Source: JAHEZL01 sp964406465
Lineage (GTDB): Bacteria > Bacteroidota > Bacteroidia > Flavobacteriales_C > GCA-002722245
Direction: 5' to 3'
Assembly: GCA_964406465.1 (NCBI GenBank)
Contig: CAYORT010000003.1
Span: 154,798-218,797 of the forward strand
DNA length: 64,000 nucleotides
The position numbers were made by a program, and so were the translations under genes. The notes beneath the pieces are model-generated. The model ran no database searches and had not been told where the DNA came from. It was given only the letters and a program-made list of their open reading frames with translations. Every line of letters starts with the position of its first letter. The first letter of the stretch is position 1. This document shows, one piece after another, positions 7,128 through 14,507 of the stretch.

Positions 7128-7883
7128 TTAATCCCTGAGGCAACGGACAGAAAAACCGTAGCCCTCATAGTTGCCGTAGCTGTAAACGCTGTCATTGAGG
7201 CGGTACAAACTACGGCTCCAAGCATCACTCGTGGCGTACTGAGAAGAACTCCACCAGTAACCGTAGTAACCAATGCTGCTGAAATTTCCATAGTAGTCGC
7301 GGTAGCCGCCCGGAAGACCATTCCAGCCATAATTATCCGTACCGTTTCCATTACTGTTCCAACCCGTTGTGGATTTTAAAGCTTTGCCTTCTGTTCCGCT
7401 ATGCCCATTTGCTGCTAAATAATCGGTTAAAACCGTCCACTCCGCATCTGTTGGTACATGCCAACCAATAGGGCACAGTTTACCTGTATTTACAGTATGC
7501 CAATTATACAACTTACCGTAAGTATTATCGTTTTGACTGTTGTTGTAATAGTTGCTCCAAGCTCCCGTTGTTAATACACTCCACTGGCTATTATCTGTTA
7601 CATTTGGAATTGAACTGCCATCCTTATATTTTGTTGTTCTTAAATTCTCCGCCATCCAAACTTGTGTTCCGATGGTTACAGTTTTGTATGTGTTTCCATT
7701 AATGTCTGTTACTGTATTATTTTTTGTTGTTGGTCTATAAAAAATGATACTGTCAACATCACTTTGTTTTATAGCATGGGTTACAACCCCATTTTTTACA
7801 ACATAAACCGAGTCATTTTGCCCCATTACCGCATTGCTCATTAACGCCAATGCAAATACTCCTATAATTTTTAATGCTTTCAT
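7128..7883 (-). CDS. DGR variable protein: exported FISUMP-domain (C-type-lectin-like) protein
   Basis: 251 residues. A signal peptide (IIGVFALALMSNAVMGQ) is followed by a short region ending DSIIFYRP and a FISUMP-type domain (TIGR02145) from about residue 60: DINGNTYKTVTIGTQVWMAE, NLRTTKYKDG, YGKLYNWHTV, LCPIGWHVPTDAEW, and the GLPGGYR ... WWSSSQ ... GFSVRCLRD end. Such domains have the formylglycine-enzyme/C-lectin fold used by DGR targets to display diversified residues. The VR covers residues 189-251. The gene follows the T9SS protein at 7888 by 4 bp, so they are co-transcribed; no T9SS tail of its own is visible. Ligand unknown. Confidence 0.92.
   Translation of the reverse strand: MKALKIIGVFALALMSNAVMGQNDSVYVVKNGVVTHAIKQSDVDSIIFYRPTTKNNTVTDINGNTYKTVTIGTQVWMAENLRTTKYKDGSSIPNVTDNSQWSVLTTGAWSNYYNNSQNDNTYGKLYNWHTVNTGKLCPIGWHVPTDAEWTVLTDYLAANGHSGTEGKALKSTTGWNSNGNGTDNYGWNGLPGGYRDYYGNFSSIGYYGYWWSSSQYATSDAWSRSLYRLNDSVYSYGNYEGYGFSVRCLRD
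7130..7319 (-). repeat. DGR variable repeat (VR)
   Basis: The VR encodes the last 63 residues of the variable protein and ends at its TAA stop. Relative to the TR it carries 34 substitutions that change 26 residues, for example Asn to Tyr, Ser, Asp, Gly, Ala, Arg and Leu; positions lacking template adenine are unchanged. The conserved scaffold (GLPGGYR, NWWSSSQ-like core, GFSVRCLRD) is retained, so the C-type-lectin-like fold is kept while the exposed residues vary. The absence of any non-adenine difference means that this VR was rewritten from this TR recently. Confidence 0.95.
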
Positions 7884-7887
7884 CTTT

Positions 7888-8358
7888 CTATTGTTTTATA
7901 AATTTTATTGTTTGTGTATTGTTATCTCCTACCAGTGTTAAAAAGTAAACTCCACTTCCAAGTCCGCCAACATTGATTGCTGATGTTGCCTTGTCTGATT
8001 GTACAAGGCTTCCATTTATGTTATAAATGAAGTAAGTTCCATTACTAACCACATCACTTAAGTTTAATACATCACCACATGGATTTGGGTAAACTGAGAT
8101 TGCTTCAGTTACATCAACAATATCTTCAACGCTTGTTACCAATTGGTGGAAGGTAATGCTTCTGGTTCCGCTTATTGCAAAGTTATCTGTGGATGACTTT
8201 GTTTCAATGACCACATCACCATTTTGGAAGGTAATCTTGTTAATGTTAGGAATGCTGTAAGTATTCCTTGCTCCAGACTTCTCATTTAGGTAGAGGTTCT
8301 GACCAAATGAATAAGTGCTGATGCAACACATTAGATCAAATAGACTTTTTCGTATCAT
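7888..8358 (-). CDS. Small T9SS sorting-domain protein heading the DGR operon
   Basis: 156 residues. The N-terminus (SLFDLMCCISTYSFGQ) is a short signal peptide. Two similar segments follow, SIPNINKITFQNGDVVIETK and FAISGTRSITFHQL, then a T9SS type A tail (VYPNPCGDVLNLSD ... YNINGSLVQSDK ... LGSGVYFLTLVGDN ... IKFIKQ). The stop is 4 bp before the start of the DGR variable protein, so the two are almost certainly one transcript. It may anchor or escort the variable protein at the surface, but that is inference from position only. Confidence 0.82.
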   Translation of the reverse strand: MIRKSLFDLMCCISTYSFGQNLYLNEKSGARNTYSIPNINKITFQNGDVVIETKSSTDNFAISGTRSITFHQLVTSVEDIVDVTEAISVYPNPCGDVLNLSDVVSNGTYFIYNINGSLVQSDKATSAINVGGLGSGVYFLTLVGDNNTQTIKFIKQ

Positions 8359-8561
8359 AATATATGTTTATCAACATTTTTTTTAAGCTTTAAAAATAAC
8401 TGTTAATCACACCTGTTTTAAAATCATTTTTTATTAAAAAATGATATTTAAAGTATTTTTAATATTTTTAACTGTCTAATTATCTATTAAATAAGTTAAA
8501 ATATTAAATTACGTTTAAGCTAATTTTTTTCACCATACTGAACTTTGTTTTTTAATGATAT

Positions 8562-8699
8562 TTAAATAAACAACTCCTTATAAACCTCTGTTGTAGATTT
8601 GTTATAGCTCCAATTCTTCCACGCATACTTTAAAGCTTCTCGTCCAATGTCGGTGCGTAATTGAGCATCGGAAATCAATTTCTGTAATTGCTCTTTCCA
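8562..8699 (-). pseudogene. C-terminal remnant of a family-4 glycosyltransferase
   Basis: About 45 codons ending in TAA (8562-8564) read WKEQLQKLISDAQLRTDIGR then EALKYAWKNWSYNKSTTEVY and KELFI. This is the usual C-terminal helix of Glycos_transf_1 enzymes (L-x-x-L-I-x-D-x-x-L-R-x-x-I-G). No start or catalytic part remains: homology stops exactly where the hairpin repeat at 8700 begins, so the gene was truncated by, or recombined at, that repeat. With the oxidoreductase at 9549 it hints at a former polysaccharide locus. The 8359-8561 stretch before it is AT-rich; I see no gene there. Confidence 0.65.
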
Positions 8700-8885
8700 C
8701 CCCCGCCCCGACAAGCGTGCATTTTCTTATCGCTTGTTGGTTTTCTATAAAAGAGGCTTCGCCTCGCTAATATAAAAAATTAAGCCGAAGGCTTGAAGAG
8801 TAAGAAGACTCTTAGATTTGATATTAAAAGGAGAATGAGTAAAAACTCATTCGGTCTTGAAAATGCAGCCTAAGAGTGGCGGGGG
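8700..8885. repeat. Array of five short hairpins bounded by CCCCCGCC/GGCGGGGG
   Basis: The unit starts CCCCCGCC (8700-8707) and ends GGCGGGGG (8878-8885), an 8-bp terminal inverted repeat. Between lie five stem-loops: ACAAGCG/CGCTTGT (8711-8737), GAGGC/GCCTC (8753-8765), AAGCC/GGCTT (8782-8794), AGAGT/ACTCT (8797-8812) and GAATGAGT/ACTCATTC (8833-8852). No open reading frame of note is present. It resembles non-autonomous palindromic repeats; a shorter relative sits at 39914-39985 (shared AAGCC-GGCTT hairpin and a CTTAGGC/GTGGC end). It abuts the truncated glycosyltransferase. Confidence 0.7.
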
Positions 8886-8924
8886 CAAGGTTTTCATGTC
8901 TTCTATTTTTTCATTACGCATCTT

Positions 8925-9010
8925 GTAGGGGCAAAAAATATTTTGCCCAATTGCACCTATAATTTGTGTAATTGCAAAAGATAAATGGGCGAAAGATTTT
9001 TCGCCCCTAC
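8925..9010. repeat. Inverted-repeat element with GTAGGGGC ends
   Basis: Arms 8925-8949 and 8986-9010 pair at 22 of 25 positions around a 36-nt loop. Each arm is also a small hairpin: GGGCA...TGCCC on the left and GGGCG...CGCCC on the right. Two of the three arm mismatches are compensatory inside the small hairpins (A-T against G-C), which argues that these are the conserved structure. It belongs with 11822-11881 by its ends. It lies between the hairpin array and the gene at 9112, with no coding content. Confidence 0.8.
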
Positions 9011-9111
9011 GAATGCATTGCACTTAAAAAAATGGATTTTGTTTGGATTTTAAAGCGATTAGAAATCGCAATGGGGTTTTTCAAATTGCAAATTTGAAAC
9101 TACTAGGGGAA

Positions 9112-9537
9112 TTATTTCCTCATCATTACAAAGTAGATCAAGCCACCTTCATTCAGTATAGTGCATGAAATGGTAAATTTTTCAATTTTACCTATCTCGA
9201 AATCGTAATTGATTCTATCCGCTACGAATTTATCAAATCCCACTGGCTGTCCAAAAATAGCTGCAAGGTCTTCTATTTTTTGTCCTTTTTTTAGAGGTAG
9301 TTTTAGTGTGCTAAAAATTCTGTTCAGTATATCATTATCATGCTTTCTTAAATCAACAGATATTGATCTAGTTTTAGTAGGTTCTTTTTCTAAGCGCAAC
9401 CATTCAGTAAACCCAACAGCATCGCCAATCCACAAATCTCCCATAAATTCCCAGCGCTCGAGATTTTGTATGTCATGCTTTTCAAAAAAATCCTGCAAGC
9501 GCAATTTTTCAAATTCACCAAAGCTAATGATTTCCAT
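9112..9537 (-). CDS. Hypothetical soluble protein
   Basis: 141 residues from the ATG at 9537; an in-frame GTG at 9546 would add three residues. The gene begins 2-11 bp after the oxidoreductase stop at 9549, so it is probably co-transcribed. The sequence is acidic/basic mixed, without signal peptide or membrane segment; notable stretches are NLERWEFMGDLWIGDAVGFT, KLPLKKGQKIEDLAAIFGQP and the beta C-terminus FTISCTILNEGGLIYFVMM. The middle recalls small immunity-like or SMI1-unlike proteins, but I recognise no family. Confidence 0.6.
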   Translation of the reverse strand: MEIISFGEFEKLRLQDFFEKHDIQNLERWEFMGDLWIGDAVGFTEWLRLEKEPTKTRSISVDLRKHDNDILNRIFSTLKLPLKKGQKIEDLAAIFGQPVGFDKFVADRINYDFEIGKIEKFTISCTILNEGGLIYFVMMRK

Positions 9538-9548
9538 AATTCGCACAC

Positions 9549-11693
9549 TTACAACTTCACCACCTCCCCACTCCTCAAACTCTCCAACACCTTAAACGTC
9601 ACCTTACTCACTGCATACAAATCTTCAAAGCTAATCGCCGGATTTCCGCTTTTAATCGCAGCGGCAAATGCTTCGAATTCGCCTTGGAATCCTTTGTCTT
9701 GGTTAGATGATTTGGTGCGGTCTTTTGATGTTCCTTGGTACACGGTGAGTTCGCGGAAGTTGTCCATTTGCATGGCAATCTCTGGCGCGAAAACTTCAAT
9801 GAATTCTTTTGGTAATTCTCTGTTGCCAAAAGCAACATAAGTGATGGTGGCAATCGATCCGTTTTCGAAAGTGATGATCACGTTCACATTGTCTTCATCG
9901 GGTATAGATTGATCGGCTTTTTTAATGGCTGTTGCAAAAACAGAAACTGGTTTGCTGTTCGCCAAGAACATACAAGTATCAACGAAATGACAAAGCTCTC
10001 CTAAGATTCTTCCTCCTCCTACCGCCGGGTCTTGTATCCACGAATTCATCGGTATCACTCCGGCATTCACACGGTAGTTGATAGATGCTTGGTGCTTGCC
10101 AATAACAGTTCTCATTTTTTGAACCAATGGCGCAAACCTACGGTTGTAGCCCACTTGCAAGATGGCTGGCTTTTCGGCCTTAGTATATTTTACACGAATT
10201 ACTTCTAATTCGCTCTCATCAATCGTTAATGGTTTTTCTACAAAAACATGCTTGCCTTCTTTAATGGCACGAATCACTTTTTCACCATGGTCGTTGTGAC
10301 GCGTGGTGATTAAAACTGTATTTATTTCGTTGTGCTGAATCAACTCATCGGCATCGGTGGTAATGAACTTAAAGTTGTGTTTCTTGCCTGTAGAGTGCGC
10401 AGAAACGCCTGTAGCGGTGCAAACTCCTGTTAAGTTGTAAGATGAAATTTTACCTAAGGTTGGCAAAATAACTCCTTTGGTGAAATTACCTGCACCAATC
10501 AATCCTACATTGATTTGATTCACATTGGTGCTGCGGTTGTTTACCTCGATTGGCTTACGGCTACCGCTTGATGATTCGCGGTATTTAAGCACAATGCCTA
10601 AGTAATATTCCTTCACTTTTCCTTCCAACAAATCGTAGGCTTCTAAGGCTTGTTCAAAAGCAATTCTATGCGTTAATAATTTTTGCGGAGTGATTTTTCC
10701 TTCTTCAATCAAAGCGATAAAGGCTTCGAAGTTTCTTTGCTCGGTCCAACGTACATGTGCAAACGGGTAATCTATTCCTTGCTCTTCGTATTGTGCGTCG
10801 TAGCGGCCCGGACCGTAAGCCATACTCAACTTCAACTCCAATTCTTTTTTGTAGTAATGCTCGCGCGGAATATCCATGCCTACCAATCCAACAATCACCA
10901 CTCTTCCTTTCTGACGGCAAATTTCTCCGGCATCGGCAACTGGCTGATTGCTGCTGGTTGATGCGGTGATGATTACAGCATCTACGCCTCTTCCATCACT
11001 AAAATTTTTGCTTGCTGCTATGATATCTTCTGGAGCGCAAACGGCATCGGCGCCCATCTCTTTGGCCAACTCTAATTTACGTGGATCGAAATCGGTACCA
11101 ATTACTTTGCAGCCATTTGCTTTCAACAATTGAACAGTAAGTTGACCTAGCAAACCTAAACCAATCACCGCTACTCGCTCACCAATGGTAGGCGCAGTTT
11201 GTCGAACCCCCTGCAAGGCAATAGCACCAACCGTTACAAACGATGCATCTTCATCGCTTACGCTATCGGGAATTTTAACAAATAAATTTTTAGGCACGTA
11301 GTTAATTTCGCTGTGGTTGGCATAACCTGCACCACCACAAGCTACACGATCACCAACGGTAACTCCGGTAATATTTTTTCCTACTTCCAACACTTCGCCA
11401 ACGCATGAATAGCCCAGCGGTATTGGCGTATCTAACTTTGTAAAAACTTTTTCTAAAGTATTTTTAATGCCCTCTTGTTTCATTTTGGTGATCACTTGCT
11501 TCACCAAATCGGGTCTTGCTTGCGCTTTGCTAATCAACGATTTTTTAGCCAAATCAACAATCATTTTTTCTGTTCCTGCAGATACTAATGATGAGCGAGT
11601 TCTTATCACCACGCCATTGTCGCCGCACACAGGAGCTGGTACTTCAAATAATCCTAGTTCACCTGTTTTGTATGATTGTATGAGTTGCTTCAT
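9549..11693 (-). CDS. Two-domain oxidoreductase: zinc-type alcohol dehydrogenase fused to Gfo/Idh/MocA dehydrogenase
   Basis: 714 residues. Residues ~1-355 form a medium-chain dehydrogenase: GYSCVGEVLEVGKN, GDRVACGGAGYANH, and the nucleotide site VAVIGLGLLGQLTVQLLKAN. Residues ~390-714 form a Gfo/Idh/MocA NAD(P)-dependent dehydrogenase: NVGLIGAGNFTKGVILPTL, GKHVFVEKPLTIDE, GGGRILGELCHFVD. This fusion is known from polysaccharide and sugar-modification loci of Bacteroidota and others; the substrate is unknown. The glycosyltransferase remnant at 8562 fits such a setting. The ATG at 11693 gives the expected N-terminus (MKQLIQSYKTGELGLFEVP). Confidence 0.85.
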   Translation of the reverse strand: MKQLIQSYKTGELGLFEVPAPVCGDNGVVIRTRSSLVSAGTEKMIVDLAKKSLISKAQARPDLVKQVITKMKQEGIKNTLEKVFTKLDTPIPLGYSCVGEVLEVGKNITGVTVGDRVACGGAGYANHSEINYVPKNLFVKIPDSVSDEDASFVTVGAIALQGVRQTAPTIGERVAVIGLGLLGQLTVQLLKANGCKVIGTDFDPRKLELAKEMGADAVCAPEDIIAASKNFSDGRGVDAVIITASTSSNQPVADAGEICRQKGRVVIVGLVGMDIPREHYYKKELELKLSMAYGPGRYDAQYEEQGIDYPFAHVRWTEQRNFEAFIALIEEGKITPQKLLTHRIAFEQALEAYDLLEGKVKEYYLGIVLKYRESSSGSRKPIEVNNRSTNVNQINVGLIGAGNFTKGVILPTLGKISSYNLTGVCTATGVSAHSTGKKHNFKFITTDADELIQHNEINTVLITTRHNDHGEKVIRAIKEGKHVFVEKPLTIDESELEVIRVKYTKAEKPAILQVGYNRRFAPLVQKMRTVIGKHQASINYRVNAGVIPMNSWIQDPAVGGGRILGELCHFVDTCMFLANSKPVSVFATAIKKADQSIPDEDNVNVIITFENGSIATITYVAFGNRELPKEFIEVFAPEIAMQMDNFRELTVYQGTSKDRTKSSNQDKGFQGEFEAFAAAIKSGNPAISFEDLYAVSKVTFKVLESLRSGEVVKL

Positions 11694-11821
11694 GGAAAGT
11701 TAGAAGTTAAAGGGTAAAGGCCAAAAATGATTAATTTTCATCACATCATCAAACTGGCGAATCACCAAATTTTCAAATTAGTTTCTTGCTGCGAATTTAG
11801 TAAAATTTTAATGGGTTTTGT

Positions 11822-11881
11822 GTAGGGGCGAGCTGCTGCTCGCCCACATTACATTGCGGGCGAGCAGCAGCTCGCCCCTAC
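11822..11881. repeat. Perfect 24-bp inverted repeat, GTAGGGGCGAGC ends
   Basis: Arms 11822-11845 and 11858-11881 are exact reverse complements with a 12-nt loop. Each arm also folds on itself (GGGCGAGC tgct GCTCGCCC). It lies in the 349-bp gap between two divergent genes (9549-11693 minus, 12043 plus); the remainder of that gap is AT-rich with no visible gene, and should contain both promoters. Same class as 8925-9010. Confidence 0.85.
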
Positions 11882-12042
11882 CGAAAAAACCATACTCCCG
11901 AACTGTATTTTAAAAAACACAAATTTCCTTATTTATCAAGGGTTATAGCTAATTACTACCCCCTCGTGAAATGTACAAACAGCATTTTAATGACTTGAAA
12001 CCAAGTAGCTCTTTTCACCACTTTTGACGAAACTACTTATTT

Positions 12043-12435
12043 ATGGGGAAACAAAAACTTACTCTAATTGTGCTGATGCTGGCAGCAAAATTTTGCTTTG
12101 CGCAAGACACCATCAACATCACTTCTGCTATTCAACCTTGGCTTGATGGCGGCAATGAATCCATCGCCCTTAGCCTGCCCAGCGGCAACATTCAGCTTGG
12201 GAGTCCCACCAAGGTACAACGCCCAAACAAACTGGTTATAACTGCTGTGCTCAACAATGAAAAGGGAGATTTCTTATTTAAAAATTTCGATGGAAAGGTA
12301 TCGGGATACATTCACTTTGAAAATGGAAAATTGGCCTATCAAATTCAACAAATAGATGGCAAAATAGTAGCCATCTCGGCTCCACTAAAAAGTATATTAA
12401 TTGAAAAAAAACAGACGCCTCTGCAAACACACTAA
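12043..12435 (+). CDS. N-terminal part of a frameshifted secreted metalloprotease
   Basis: 130 codons: signal peptide (LTLIVLMLAAKFCFAQ), then DTINITSAIQPWLDG and a propeptide-like beta region (FKNFDGKVSGYIHFENGKLA) homologous to the N-terminus of the next paralog (DSINITKEINQLF ... QFGAQFSGYILL). The frame breaks at an A8 run at 12404-12411 (ATTGAAAAAAAACAG). Reading -1 from there continues directly as TDASANTLSGPEASIARRLP and joins the frame of 12465-14483. So 12043-14483 is one gene of ~813 codons, split by a true mutation, a homopolymer sequencing error or -1 slippage on A-AAA-AAC. Confidence 0.85.
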   Translation: MGKQKLTLIVLMLAAKFCFAQDTINITSAIQPWLDGGNESIALSLPSGNIQLGSPTKVQRPNKLVITAVLNNEKGDFLFKNFDGKVSGYIHFENGKLAYQIQQIDGKIVAISAPLKSILIEKKQTPLQTH

Positions 12436-12464
12436 GCGGACCTGAAGCTTCGATCGCCCGTCGT

Positions 12465-14483
12465 TTGCCTATTGGTAACAACCTAACCGCGGGGGCGTTA
12501 GCATTAGAGAGCAAGCCGGGCTCTCCTTACGTTTTGTACCTCGATTTCGATGGTGAAAACATTACCGGCATGGGCTACAACTTTTGGAACATGACCAACA
12601 CCAACGCCACCGACAATCAAATTCGTACGGTGTGGGAAGTGGTAGCAGCCGACTTCGCTGCTTTCGATTTAAATGTTACCACCAACAGAGCGATTTTTGA
12701 TGCTACCGACACCATCAACAAAGGATGGTGCGTTTTTGGAAACAACTCCATTGGTGGCGCTGCGGGCTTATCTTTCGTTGGAATTTTTGGAACCGGCAAA
12801 GCTTCGGTGGTGAGCACTGGCGCTGCCGGAATAGGCACCGATTGCGGTAGTGTTGCTTCGCATGAATTGGGACACCTTTTTGGTTTGTCGCACGACGGAC
12901 AAATATGGCCTAGTCCGAGCGTTGAATACTACGGCGGCAACTCCGATTGGTCACCCATCATGGGCACCTTCTACGGCAAAAGTTATGTTACCTGGAGCAA
13001 AGGAGAATATACCGACGCCTCTAAAAAAGAAGACGACATCGCCATCATTGCCAGCAACTGCGCCTTTCGTGCCGACGACAATACTACAGCCAACGGCCTT
13101 ATCATGGGCGCTGGCGATAGCATCAACTGGCAAGACAACAGCGGATTTGTTGAAACAATAAACGACGTTGACACCTTCACTTTTGAATTAACTGCACAAG
13201 GCAACATTCACCTTTTGGTGGGCACTGCCACCATCTACACCAACCTAGATGTTGAAGCTAAATTGTTTAACAGCTCTTATTCGGTTTTAGCTACCAGCAA
13301 CAAATCACATTCTCGCGAGGCAGAATTCACACAAAATTTACCTGCTGGAAAATATTATTTATTGATCAAAGGCGGAAGTGAACCCGCTTATTTTTCTAAC
13401 TACAGTTCTTACGGATACTACGAAATTACTGGTACCATAGAGAATTACAAAAAAGCCGATTACGATGTAGTGGTATCGAAAATTAGCGGCATGAACAACT
13501 TTTGTGGCGACAATGTGAGTGCCGATATTGAACTTAAAAATGTGGGCAATCAAAACATCAATGGCGGCGTAGTTAATGTTTATGTTGACGCCGTGTTAGA
13601 TACCACAATAAACGTAAATTCTATTGCAGCGCAAGGCACAGTTTCTTTCAATGGCATTAAATTTTATACTACTGGCACTCATCAAATAAAAGTAGAATAC
13701 GTAGCTGCACAAGGCATTGTAGAGCAATCAACCAAAAACAATAGCATGCTTAAAGACTATAATTTAAGCAGTGGTTTGGAGTTGAATTTCTCTACCGACT
13801 TGCTCTCATACACCAACAATTCTACCTTGAAATGGAACATCAAAAATCAAAATAACACCACTGTTTTATCGTCGAGCGACATGCCCGCAATAGACGAAAT
13901 CACTGTGAAAAAACAAAAATTTTGCTTGGCTCCTGGCTGCTACAATTTTGAGTTGAGCGGAAATTTCAACCTATGTTCAAGCAACTATAACGCTTACGTA
14001 AACGGCACTACCTACTGGGGAGGCGACATAGTGGCCTACCAAGGAAAAGTGTACAAAGCAAAATGGTGGACGCAAAAATTACCCACCACTGGCGACTGGG
14101 AAAACATTGGCACTTGCAATCAGGGACCATACTTCGCAGAGATGAAAAACATCGATGAAAATGCGATGATTTACACCACAACGTCTGCACAATTTGCCAG
14201 CACTGTTACCCAATCGTTTTGTGTAAACAACATTACCTCAACGGCAGAAATACAAAACTCAGATGTAGTAGTTTATCCAAATCCGGCCATCAACATGATA
14301 ACAATAGAAAGCAACATGGCCAATACTTTGCTGCGTGTGTACGACCTCAATGGAAAACAAATTTTTGCTGCCAAAATGAACGAAGGCAATCACATCGTAG
14401 ATGTTTCAAGCTGGACTCAAGGAATTTACTTTCTCACTTTTTCAAACGACAACAACACACAAACTATTAAACTAATTAAGTAA
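12465..14483 (+). CDS. Secreted metzincin-type metalloprotease with chitin-binding and T9SS domains (main part)
   Basis: Listed from its first in-frame ATG, but the open frame extends upstream to ~12412 and belongs with 12043-12435. Domain order: zinc protease with HELGHLFGLSH (the HExxHxxGxxH metzincin motif), PPC-like beta domain (NDVDTFTFEL ... LPAGKYYLLIKGGSE), CARDB-like segment (ELKNVGNQNINGGVVNVYVD), CBM5/12-type chitin-binding module (TYWGGDIVAYQGKVYKAKWW) and T9SS type A tail (VYPNPAINMITIES ... YDLNGKQIF ... WTQGIYFLTFSND). Predicted extracellular protease acting on or near chitin-like material; substrate not known. Confidence 0.86.
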   Translation: MPIGNNLTAGALALESKPGSPYVLYLDFDGENITGMGYNFWNMTNTNATDNQIRTVWEVVAADFAAFDLNVTTNRAIFDATDTINKGWCVFGNNSIGGAAGLSFVGIFGTGKASVVSTGAAGIGTDCGSVASHELGHLFGLSHDGQIWPSPSVEYYGGNSDWSPIMGTFYGKSYVTWSKGEYTDASKKEDDIAIIASNCAFRADDNTTANGLIMGAGDSINWQDNSGFVETINDVDTFTFELTAQGNIHLLVGTATIYTNLDVEAKLFNSSYSVLATSNKSHSREAEFTQNLPAGKYYLLIKGGSEPAYFSNYSSYGYYEITGTIENYKKADYDVVVSKISGMNNFCGDNVSADIELKNVGNQNINGGVVNVYVDAVLDTTINVNSIAAQGTVSFNGIKFYTTGTHQIKVEYVAAQGIVEQSTKNNSMLKDYNLSSGLELNFSTDLLSYTNNSTLKWNIKNQNNTTVLSSSDMPAIDEITVKKQKFCLAPGCYNFELSGNFNLCSSNYNAYVNGTTYWGGDIVAYQGKVYKAKWWTQKLPTTGDWENIGTCNQGPYFAEMKNIDENAMIYTTTSAQFASTVTQSFCVNNITSTAEIQNSDVVVYPNPAINMITIESNMANTLLRVYDLNGKQIFAAKMNEGNHIVDVSSWTQGIYFLTFSNDNNTQTIKLIK

Positions 14484-14507
14484 ACAGAACAGTACTCCCA
14501 AAGCACT

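Noticed and set aside
6287..7319. TR/VR as ordinary duplicated gene ends
   Set aside because: Random divergence would not put all 34 differences on one base type; adenine-only substitution fits a DGR.
7031..7351. ORF on the minus strand overlapping the VR in another frame
   Set aside because: It is out of frame with the FISUMP protein, has low-complexity Thr/Ala content and no start context; the VR frame is clearly the real one.
8700..8885. CRISPR array
   Set aside because: The hairpins are all different and irregularly spaced; there are no constant repeats with unique spacers.
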